Below are positions 54,128 to 63,084 of a DNA stretch of 64,000 bases, in pieces. Under the pieces are notes generated by a model that made no database searches, had not been told where the DNA came from, and saw nothing but the letters and a program-made list of their open reading frames with translations. The stretch covers positions 143,852,501 to 143,916,500 of the forward strand of contig JASDFA010000016.1 in the NCBI GenBank assembly GCA_035772735.1, in the 5' to 3' direction. Positions within the stretch are counted from its first letter, which is position 1, and each line of letters begins with the position of its first letter. The stretch comes from Datura wrightii (lineage: Eukaryota > Streptophyta > Magnoliopsida > Solanales > Solanaceae). The position numbers were made by a program, and so were the translations under genes.

Positions 54128-55999
54128 AATCTTTTTTTTTTTTTGGTTTTGTGTTGGTTCAATGAAACATCCACTGTTTGTTTCTATAAAAGTGACATAT
54201 ATTTGGTCCAATCTAAAACATAATTTTGACATTTGGAGCACTTCTTTCATATAAGCCTTTTCGGCATTTGAGCTATTACAGTTTTCAGTAAAATTTCTCA
54301 AAGTTGTTATAACTTCTCTGGTGTATGCTTTTTGCAAGGGAAATAATCTCTGGCATTAAACTTTAATCTTTTTCATGTTCCAAGGATGAATGGTTAGGCT
54401 TTACTACTTAAGTGCCTTTTGAACTGGACAAGAAAGAAGCTAAAAATATGCTAATTACTCTAGTTAAATAGTTTTCAAATCATAATGTAGTTTTGAAAGG
54501 TAGATAGAATATTTCATGTAATAATTTAATAACATTGGATTACAAAATTAAGATCCTCGATTAACTAGGAGAATTAGAAATCAGTAGATCGAACTGGAAA
54601 GGTGACAAAAGGAAAAGGCTTGCCTCTTGACAGGCAAAGACATTTTCTGAGGGTCGTATATTTCTGTTGTGATTTCTTTTAAAATCTTGTTGATTTACTT
54701 ATATCATTTATTTTCGTCTGGTTGATTGCAGTTTATCTAAGATACAGACGGAAATTGAATTTCCACTAGTTTTATGATTTAGTAGTTGTAACTGCGGTTG
54801 CAGCCCATGCATGTTTATTTGTCATCTCATCCTAGACACTGTTTTTAAGTTGAGATTGAGGGTCTTGTTCATGTCTTATGCAGTATAATTTTTGCCTTTG
54901 GGCCATTTGACATGAACTAGTTGTCATGGAAATTATGCATTTCATAATGGAGTCCCTTCACAATACTTACTGTCCCGTGTTCTCTTTTCAATGAATCTAG
55001 CTATTTGAAGGGACATCTACTTCTCTCTGTTAAATCCAAAAGTTAACTTGCAGCTGCTGCTTCTCACTTTCTTTTTGGCTGGAGAGATTTGGCTCTCTCT
55101 ATTTCAGATTCCTAGGTTAATTCATTTACTATATAATACATACCTAACAAAATATTTGGTTCTCTAGTTTAAGATAAAGTACTTTAGGAAGTACTATTTA
55201 AGTGAGATTCGTGATTATTCATGGTATTGAATTTGGATGAAGAATAGCGCGTACTTGGAGCTGGTATATACTTTTAGGCATCGTTGTGGTTATATTTGTG
55301 AAACACAGTTTCTTTATTTGAATAAAAGATTACTGACCAACGTGTTTGGGAGGGCTTTATCTTATTTCTTCATTTGATTGTCTGTAAGTGCAGAGTAATT
55401 GTTGTTTGGATTGCACATATCTATCTTTCTTGCAGAATTGTTGTATATTTCACCTCTATTATTTATAGGTTATATTTTACCTCTATTCTTTACTATTTAG
55501 GTTGGAACATAAAGAAAATACGGTGTACACATCCTTGTCTTGCATTGCTATCCTCCTTTTCTTTGAACTGTTTGTAAAGCACCATGTAAGGGAAAGCCAT
55601 GTGTCAAAACGAATCTTTAGACCTGTCTATTAATTGCAGCTCAAGTTCCAGTTGCAGTTGCAGCTCAAAGTTTATGTTGGTCCACCTTATGTAGTTTTGG
55701 ATTTAGTTATACTTGATCTCGGCTCTCTCTCTACTTGAGTGTGAATCAGCTCAGAATTGTAAAGTTATCAAGAAGCTTAAGTGAATTAGCTTGATGGTGG
55801 ACCCTCAACAAAGCTCGCTTGCAGTATATGCAGTTAGCTCAATTTTTTTTCTTTCAGATGCATAGGTATGAGACGTCTAACATTATATATGTTCATACAT
55901 CTAGATTTTGTTGCTTGGGAGGCTGGTAGGTTATTCAAACTATTAGGATGTACTTGTACGTATTAACAGGTGTTGCAACTATAGCCATAGAAATTTTTT
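54128..55999. other. 3' flank of the helicase gene, no gene seen
   Basis: It starts with a T-rich tract (54131-54142) that should be in the 3' UTR. No second gene is visible. The segment 54411-54545 is related to 59996-60115. Small open frames here lack any family signature. Confidence 0.5.
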
Positions 56000-56215
56000 G
56001 CTGCTTTTTGCATTTCCTGTTTTTGAGGCTTACCAGCATTCAGCTGGTGCATGAAGGCTTCCTGTTGTTGAGTGATAGCAGTCATTTGTTGTGCATGTAT
56101 GCTTCACATTGGAGTGGCCACTTGCTGCTGCAGCAGAACTCCATGTCATCCAGCAATTTGTTGTCCCATGAATGCTTGTGGTTTGAGACATATTGTCATA
56201 TTGCTGGGAGGAGAT
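56000..56215 (-). pseudogene. Gln-rich coding trace, minus strand
   Basis: One minus-strand frame reads GVLLQQQVATPM, a stop, SIHAQQMTAITQQQEAFMHQ and LNAGKPQKQEMQKAAK. The regular Gln/His text with few stops looks like a piece of an exon from a Gln-rich regulator, but I cannot name the family and the trace is short. It could be chance from CAG/CTG-rich sequence. Confidence 0.25.
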
Positions 56216-56443
56216 AGTTTCTATTTCCTCTTTGTTGAATGCATAAGAGATTTACAAATAACTCGTTCCAAGATTTCCAATCTAAGAACTATTTATGTCC
56301 ATCATAGGTGTTCCAAGTTTTACAGCTATTTAGTAATGAAGTGTTTGTTTTGTTGGATGATGGAGCATCAATAGTTGTCAGACTGGTTAAATTCTATTTA
56401 GTATTTGACGAATTAACTTCGGAGAAATTTTCCATTAGATTTA

Positions 56444-56701
56444 TGTTATGAATGTAACCAAGATGAAGGGCCCATGTGGGAAGATATTAAATTACATTTG
56501 GTATCCTTGGAAGAGCCTATATATAGAAGAAGAAAATAATTTATTAGGGCTTATGCTGTGAAGTTGTCTCTTTATTTTCTTAGTTGCTTTTAGACTAACT
56601 CTGGAACCTCCCTTCTTTATTTTTGCTTTATTTCTATTGAACTCCTATATCAATATATGTGATTACACTACTCCATGTCAATACAATTCCCCTTTGTTAC
56701 A
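56444..56701 (+). repeat. 5' LTR of the compact element
   Basis: 258 bp. It has an insertion-like part (TATATATAGAAGAAGAAAAT, near 56518) that the right LTR lacks; TATATATA there may be a TATA box. Confidence 0.88.
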
Positions 56702-56702
56702 A

Positions 56703-56716
56703 TGGTGCTTTCATTG
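56703..56716 (+). other. Primer-site-like sequence
   Basis: TGGTGCTTTCATTG lies one base after the LTR end. I remember this motif after the 5' LTR of other plant Ty3 elements; the tRNA is not assigned. Confidence 0.55.
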
Positions 56717-57001
56717 CCCCTCCTCTATCAATGGATGACATGCAGTGCTCCAACAGAATTTCCACCTCCTTCACACCCATTCCAACCACCTCTTTTTCCG
56801 ATTCCACCTCCACCCCCCAGCCCCCCTTTTTCACCTCCAGTTTCTGATCATTCCTTATAGCAGGACTTGAATTGTGACTATTATACAAGCTGAATTGACA
56901 AATGAGAAGACTAACCTGAAAGTTCCAGCTGCATTACATGTCTACTCAGATATGACTGCAATCCTGGTGTTTGAAAAAATCCACAAAGAGCTGAAGTTGA
57001 T

Positions 57002-57463
57002 GTGTGTAGCCAGATTGCAAAGGGTGAAACACTACTAGCTCCTCTTGTTGGACAAGATCTTATTGCGCCTAATGTGGTTGAGCAATTTGCTTTTACTGAG
57101 AATTTATCTGTTGAATTTGCAGCGATTCGGATATCATCATTTCCGCAGTTGAATTTTGATTTGGGTGACAAAACAGAGGAAGCAGATATTGTGACAGCAA
57201 CTCTTGATTCACGACCACTTCTTATTGCTACTGGGGGTCCCAAGTCAGAAATCAAGAGGCAGGAAGCTCTGCCTATTGCTTCTATCCTGACATATCCTAA
57301 GGTAGATTTTGCTTTTCTTTTTCTTCATGGCATGGCAGAGCAAGATTTGGGTTGCGTGTCCTTCAGCACTTGGCTGAAGATGTGTTTGACATTTGAGAAA
57401 ATTAGGTTGCTTCATTTTCCATTTGATCCTGTTCAGCAAATGTACTTATATTTGAAGGTGTAG
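57002..57463 (+). pseudogene. Unrecognised coding fragment 1 of the compact element
   Basis: A 153-codon open frame. Text such as CSQIAKGETLLAPLVGQDLI, NVVEQFAFTENLSVEFAAI and FDLGDKTEEADIVTATLDSR looks like a normal soluble protein, with no zinc knuckle, Asp protease or RT motif. The frame probably continues upstream in another phase (NLKVPAALHVYSDM near 56920). I do not know the family. A captured host gene segment or a diverged gag are both possible. Confidence 0.45.
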
Positions 57464-57615
57464 GACTTCTGTTTGATAATAGCCTTCAGTTGAATCTTGT
57501 ATTGCACTAATATCAACAATGGAATTTGGAGAGAACCCATCGTGCCTGTTGCAGGCTAGATGTTCAATACAATGTCTCATAGATTCTACTACTACAAGTT
57601 TGGGGAAGATATTTT

Positions 57616-58280
57616 TTGGATATGATACCTGTCAGACCTAGTCTTGGATCTTTTCTTGCTACTGGCTTTTCTGTCAAATATCTAGAAGTTGCACATAGGC
57701 TGGTTCTAATTGATGCAAGTGTTTCTGTGAATGGCAAATCAGAGTTAGTTGTTCTTGGGTGCAATGTAGCTAGTCTATGTTGTATTGGACTTCATTCTAG
57801 ACACGACCAAAATGTTTTAACACTTGAACTCCATGTTGTAGCTGTGGCTGCAACTGACTGTTGCGATTTTGGACTATACAAATTTGACTATGATAGATCA
57901 TTGTTCTCTGGTTTTATCTCAAAAGGTCCTCAAGAAACTTTATTCGCACAGGTTCTAGATGTATTGGTTGACACAATTTCCTGTGTGAATTATGACTCAT
58001 GGATGGTATAAATACCAAACGGTGGATTTGTGTCAAGCATTAACCCAACAGAATTTTTCATATGTTTGGGAGATGTATAGGACCAAATTTAGTGAAGGAG
58101 GAGAGGAAACTTCTTGATGCAATACTTCTAATGTTTGCAGCTATAGTGACTCTGTCTCCTCTTTCTATCCAAGTGACATTTCAAGTATATATTGTTCCAT
58201 GTTGTGTGGAAAGTGAGACTTTAAAAGCTATAGTGCTACATGATGAGATGGTTGTGCTAGAATTAAATCAAGTATTGTGA
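57616..58280 (+). pseudogene. Unrecognised coding fragment 2 of the compact element
   Basis: Two frames: 57616-58011 (SLGSFLATGFSVKYLEVAHR, LVLIDASVSVNGKSELVVLG) and 58062-58280 (LVKEERKLLDAILLMFAAIV). The first is mixed hydrophobic and polar sequence that resembles folded protein, with no motif I can name. A stop at 58009 and a frame change separate them. Confidence 0.4.
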
Positions 58281-58542
58281 TATACACCAATCCGATACAT
58301 GGATTTTTCCATGAACCTAAGCTACTGGAAGGATTTGGCTCAAGGTGCAACATTATTCTTATTCCTCAATAGATTTGAATGTTTCTCTCAACTTTTCAAT
58401 TATCCCATTTGATCTCAGTATATATAATGTCCTCTAAGCGGTGGTATCAACATGACCATGCGTACAAATATTAGTATTCTTGCTGCATATGGTTTAATTG
58501 CTACACTGGGTGGTGAGCAACTTTGTGACCTTGTGATGAAAG

Positions 58543-59130
58543 ATGTGGGTACTGATGCTGCTGTTTAGGAACCTTATGATGACCAATTTAGGCGCAAACC
58601 ACTCGAGACTACTAGTCCGGTTGTTCCTCGGTTTTTTCTTGTCTGCACGGTTGCCTTATGATATCATACATCTGTGCATCTGCGCATACAAGTTATTGGA
58701 GACAATAACATTGCAGAATGTAGGAATTATTTTTCGATACTATTTCTGCGTTGATAATTCGAGTGTTAACTTGGGTACGAGGGCAAGATGTGTTAGTAAT
58801 GATATTCAAGTCATTGATGTTGTAGTTTTAGGGGATGGGATTGCGAACTGTAGTTCCAAACATGTGTGAGATCCTGTACTGGCAATTCTTGTTGAAAACA
58901 TAGATAAGAATGATCTTGGATTGTTTATAAAACTTGATGAACAGGTCCTATCTGAAGCGAGCCCATGAAGTACATTTCAAACATGCATTTTGATAGTAAA
59001 GTTCAGTCCATATATAGATGCAGAAGAGGAGGCAAAGCAAGGTTTCAGGATCGATAGTAAAGATGCTCCTTGCATGTTTATCAGTATGAGTGGCGTTTTG
59101 GAAGCAGCACCACTTATAAAGAATTACTCC
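58543..59130 (+). pseudogene. Unrecognised coding fragment 3 of the compact element
   Basis: The open frame 58543-58869 reads LPYDIIHLCICAYKLLETIT and GTRARCVSNDIQVIDVVVLG. After its stop, coding-like text continues (PVLAILVENIDKNDLGLFIK, about 58873) and again at 58990-59130 (FRIDSKDAPCMFISMSGVLE). No family recognised. Confidence 0.4.
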
Positions 59131-59219
59131 AGAACCTGTAACGAGGTAAAAAGAAAAAAAAAGAACTCCAGAACCTGGAATTATTTGACCCCTTTTATGC
59201 ACACATTATTGGTAGCACA

Positions 59220-59681
59220 TTGCACTTTCTTATCTGGAGAAAATTTGAGTGCAGCTCTCTTGCCTTGTTACAGATGCCTTTCTTTGGTTTTCTTCTAAGC
59301 TGGTTGAGGAAGTGGTTGTCCCTTTGGAGTACTTTTTGGATTGCAGAGATCTTACATATGCCAATGTCATCAATGCATGATGCTTTAGAGGAGTTGAATC
59401 CAACAATTAGCAATGATCTCAAGTCAAAGCTCCATGAGATGTTAAATTTGGCATCTTCATCTCCCAAGAAACTCTTTGGTGTTAATCTTGTTGGACACTT
59501 CTGGTTTGAAAAGCAAAATGAGGGACTGGTATTTTCAGTTTCTTTGGCTAATGAAGCTTCTGAAGAATTTCTTTGGATTGTTAACACTAACGCACAGGAA
59601 CAGGACAATGCTGTGGTGTTAGTGCGACTCTACTTGAACCTTGAGGACAAGGCTCTTATTGAGGATTGGGAATTGTTATGA
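59220..59681 (+). pseudogene. Unrecognised coding fragment 4, ending in the right LTR
   Basis: The open frame runs to a stop at 59679-59681, inside the right LTR (start 59674). From about 59350 it reads MPMSSMHDALEELNPTISND, KSKLHEMLNLASSSPKKLFG and LVGHFWFEKQNEGLVFSVSL. The last residues LNLEDKALIEDWE span the polypurine position. A tail of this kind ends pol in many plant Ty3 elements (from memory), so the element may derive from one by replacement of its interior. The rest of the fragment is not recognised. Confidence 0.5.
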
Positions 59682-59890
59682 ATGTAATCAAGATGGAGGA
59701 CCCATGTGGGAAGATGTCACATTTGGGACCCTCGAAAGATGCTATGAAGTTCTCTTTATTTTCTTAGTTGCTTTTTAACCAACTTTGGAACCTCCCTCCC
59801 TTTATTTTTGCTTTATTTCTATGATGAACTCCTATGTCGATATACGTGATTACACTACTCCATGTGTTAATACAATTCCCCTTTATTACA
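59674..59890 (+). repeat. 3' LTR of the compact element
   Basis: 217 bp, from TGTTATGAATG to ATTACA. It aligns with 56444-56701 but lacks about 40 bases around the AGAAGAAGAAAAT part. Confidence 0.88.
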
Positions 59891-60280
59891 ATTTATCCGA
59901 TTTACTCAAGGTTCTGGATTCTGTTATTCTCCCTGAAGCATTAGAGATACCATATCCATAGCTTCAGCTTTCAGATACTTCAAGCTTGGCTTTGTAGGTG
60001 CATTATGGATTGGACCAGAAAGAGGCTAGTTACTCCTAATTATATAATTTTGAAATCATAAGATAGTTCTGGAAGGTATATGGAGTATCCTATTTTTAAT
60101 TTAGTAATACTGTGTCATTCATTAATGAAATGTGTACTGCACCTTTAGACAACACGCATGCTGCCAAAGTCCTGTTCTTCTCGGTTCTGCTTATGCTTCT
60201 GTCGCTCCTATCTCGATTTTTCTCAAATTCTCTCTTTTTGGTTTCTCTTTTCAAGGGTGATTTTGTGATTGCTCCTGCAA

Positions 60281-60302
60281 TATATATATATATATATATA
60301 AA
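60281..60302. repeat. (TA)n microsatellite
   Basis: TA dinucleotides, 60281-60302. Confidence 0.95.
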
Positions 60303-60872
60303 ATATCTACTAAGAAGGGAAAAAAATATTTATCACTAGAATTCAAAGGAAAGAAAATTTGCAGTTTAGGAGTAAAACATATTTAATGCACTTTAAAAAA
60401 TATCAATATTAATACATGATTTAAATCATTAGTAAGGATGTGTTTGGTATGAAGAAAAATATTTTTGAAAAATAATTTTTAATTTTCTCATGTTTAATTG
60501 ATTTAAATATTTTTAATTTTTGTTTTTGTAAATTAATTAATTTTTCTTCAATTTAAGGAAAATAACTTCCCTACATAAAGTTAGTAAAATATTTTTCAAA
60601 TTGCCATTGTACTTCCGACGAACGTATGCGAGTGATTCAGCTATCTGCAAACACCTCATATCAACTTCTTAGAAAAAAGTTATTTGTTGTCAAAAGAGTT
60701 GTTTGATTCAAGCTTTTTGCACTTTGTTAATTGTTATCCAGAGTGCTAATCTTGAGGATTTTTTGCTTGTTACTTCCATTTATAAATGCTTGCATGGATG
60801 TGTTGCTTTATTATTACAAAGACAGTAGTCTCAGATATATATATAACAGAATGCTGATCCACAAAAGGATTT

Positions 60873-60891
60873 GGGGGGGGGGGGGGGGGGG
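60873..60891. repeat. (G)19 homopolymer
   Basis: Nineteen G in a row between GGATTT and CGGTTGGCTG, in an otherwise AT-rich region. Confidence 0.9.
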
Positions 60892-61224
60892 CGGTTGGCT
60901 GTTGCAGGGCAACTTATTCTACTTAGTGATCGGTTAAGAATTTAGAGTTTAAGATGTGAGATTTCTAGAAGCCTTTACTTGATTGGTGCATATTCGTGTA
61001 TGAACGAACCAAGTAATGCCTTCAGCATTTTCTTATAATCACAGAAAGAAAATTATTATATGCATTTAAATCAGCAACTGATGGGACTAACTGGTGATTT
61101 TTGTTATATGATGAATACTATTTACTCAGTTGAAAGGGGTTATATTACATCATTACTCACCAGATCATCATCATTTAAAATAAGCACCCATATGCTCTTT
61201 TTTTTTTTTTTTTTGTAGGATTGA

Positions 61225-62332
61225 GATAATTGTTGGTGTTGGTGAAACAAGCGAACAAAGAGACTAAATGTTCTGCAACGAGCAGTTTGGCTATTTTAGG
61301 CTAAATAAAAGGGACACAAACAAATATGACAACAAAAAAATATCCTTTTCTTATTAATCAACATGTATTACAGAGGGTGCTATATAGCACTTAAAGTAGG
61401 TACGTGTCCTAACATAAGAGGAGAATGGAATACAATGACATCTGGATACTACAATGAATAAGAATAATTAAAATTATGTCGTTTTACGAAATAGAGACAA
61501 CTACTATCTCTGGTATTCTCCCTGCTTATCTGATGGTGAAGATTTATGTTTTGTTTGATTTTCGATGATGTGAATACTAGGAGATAGTTTCTGCGGAAGC
61601 ACTCTTAATCGATTTTGAAACAAGATGAATTATCTCTTGTTAGGGGCTTAGTGAATCCATCAACAATTTGTTGAGAAGCAGGAACAAAATTAACATTTAT
61701 CTGACTAGCAACAACCTTTTCTCTGGTAAAATGAAGATCTAGCTCCAAGTGCTTGGTTTTTGATCTAAGAAGTGGATTTGAAGCTAATATGATTGTGCTA
61801 GTATTATCACACCAAATTACTCGTTTGAACTGATATTGGACACCAAGTTCTAAGATTAACGTTTTGATCCAGAGAACTTCTTGAATGACATATGCCAAAC
61901 TGCGATATTTAGCCTCTGTCGTGGATTTTGTGGTATATATATACTACATGTTGTTTCTAAGAGCTCCACGCTACCAGATTTCCTCCTAAAAGGACACAGT
62001 AGCCTGTAGTGGATCGACAATCATCTATTAAGCAACCCCAATTTGCATATGAAAATCCTGCTAGCATTTGATGTCTTGCTGGAGAGTAGAGTAGACAATA
62101 GTCCAATCCTCTAAGGTAACGTAAGATTCGGTTAACAACTTTCCAGTGTTTGTCAAGAGGATTCTGTAGGAATTAGCTGACCTTGTTGATACTAAATACA
62201 ATGTTTGGTTGGGTGAAGCACACATACTGAAGAGCTCCAACAATTCTCCGATATTCTTTCAAGTGTTCATGAGCAACCCCATTAGTAAGAGATAGTGGAG
62301 GATGTCCAACCATTGGTGTAGATGTGGAGTGT
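61225..62332 (-). mobile_element. 3' part of a minus-strand copia element
   Basis: On the minus strand: end of RT, RNase H, a stop at 61605, a purine-rich GATAAGCAGGGAGAATACC (61521-61539) that would be the polypurine tract, and LTR-like sequence down to about 61225 with the perfect palindrome GTGCTATATAGCAC (61377-61390). Its 5' part is cut at 62332 by the LTR of the next element. Confidence 0.75.
61605..62332 (-). pseudogene. Copia RT end and RNase H
   Basis: From 62332 the minus strand reads HEHLKEYRRIVGALQYVCFT and QPNIVFSINKVS (copia RT end), NRILRYLRGLDYCLLYSPAR, GFSYANWGCLIDDCRSTTGY (start of RNase H, with the first Asp region changed to ANW) and, after stops and a frame change near 61900, the open frame 61605-61898 with YVIQEVLWIKTL, WCDNTSTIILASNP (catalytic Asp kept), RTKHL-type sequence (SKTKHLELDLHF) and VDGFTKPLT. 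This is the common plant copia end. It is broken by at least two stops near 61940 and 61900. Confidence 0.85.
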
Positions 62333-62596
62333 TGTTGGGCTTGTGGAGGCCTGATTAATTAGGCCCGTTAGAAACCCTAATAACCCTAATCTATTTCTAT
62401 AAATAGATAGCTTGTACTTGTAATCTATACACCACAAGAGAGAGAGTAAACAAATTCCTCCTAGTTGCAGTTGTGGACTAGGTCGTGAGACCGAACCACG
62501 TAAATTCTTGTGTGTCGTTTGTGTTCCGTTTTTCTCTATTTTCTCACAGTTAATTTGTGTGTGTGTGTTTATTGTTGTTATTCCGTTGTCCCAACA
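62333..62596 (+). repeat. 5' LTR of the copia element
   Basis: 264 bp. TATA box TATAAATA at 62398-62405; near-palindrome GGCCTGATTAATTAGGCC at 62348-62365; telo-box-like AAACCCTAATAACCCTAA at 62372-62389. Confidence 0.92.
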
Positions 62597-62598
62597 AT

Positions 62599-62610
62599 TG
62601 GTATCAGAGC
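62599..62610 (+). other. Primer-binding site, tRNA-iMet
   Basis: TGGTATCAGAGC two bases after the LTR, an exact match to the common initiator tRNA-Met site. Confidence 0.93.
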
Positions 62611-63084
62611 GAGGTTATACACACGAAAAAAATTAGCGAGAAGACCCCAAAAAAAAAAAAAAAAAATTTTGGAGAAAGGGAGAGAGCAGCAGCAGCGCAA
62701 CCCTGATCAAGCAGCCGTCGCTGCTGCCAGTTGCGAACCAGTCCGACCGAAAGAAAAAAAAAACCAGTTTTTTTTTCCAGATCGAGCAAAGAAAAAAAAA
62801 ATACAGAAACCAGTCGTGCAGGTCTCCGTTCAGCCGTTCAGTCGCACCGTCGCCGTCACGAGCAGCAGATCTGAACAGCCTCGAGCGCGCAGCACCGGAG
62901 AAAGAGAAACTCGCAGTCGCCGGCAGGTACTGTTCACCGGCAGAAAGTTTTTCAATTGGTTTTTTTTTTGTTGTTGTTGGTCTGAGTTGCTTTGTTGGTG
63001 CGTATTGGTTTTGTCATTGAATTTCTGATGAAGTTACCAAGATCTGAGATCAGTTGTACCGGGTACCTCATCTAGTCGTTTGAG
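62611..63084 (+). other. Leader of the copia element
   Basis: 474 bases with A-rich tracts (62649-62666, 62754-62762, 62791-62800). An open frame crosses it (62510-63028), but its Lys-rich text comes from the A tracts. Confidence 0.7.

Larger units (their letters stand above)
56444..59890 (+). mobile_element. Compact LTR element with unrecognised interior (TSD ATTTA)
   Basis: 3447 bp. LTRs at 56444-56701 (258 bp) and 59674-59890 (217 bp, internally shorter), TGTTATG...GTTACA/ATTACA ends, exact TSD ATTTA (56439-56443 and 59891-59895), primer-site-like TGGTGCTTTCATTG at 56703-56716 and a purine-rich stretch before the right LTR. There is no RT, protease or integrase. The interior encodes several long frames without a family I recognise. 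The last frame ends inside the LTR, as pol of many plant Ty3 elements does. Confidence 0.88.
59896..61224. other. Unassigned AT-rich interval
   Basis: No gene recognised. It holds 59996-60115 (related to 54411-54545), (TA)10 at 60281-60300, the G tract at 60873-60891 and a T tract at about 61199-61216. The open frames in it are T- or repeat-driven. Confidence 0.5.

Noticed and set aside
61225..61330. Last exon of a host gene after the T tract and TTTTTGTAG
   Set aside because: The acceptor-like sequence is chance in a T-rich tract; the following frame soon stops and the region fits the LTR of the minus-strand copia remnant.
62510..63028. 172-codon Lys/Arg-rich open frame as a gene
   Set aside because: It crosses the LTR end, primer site and leader of the copia element, and its composition comes from poly-A tracts.
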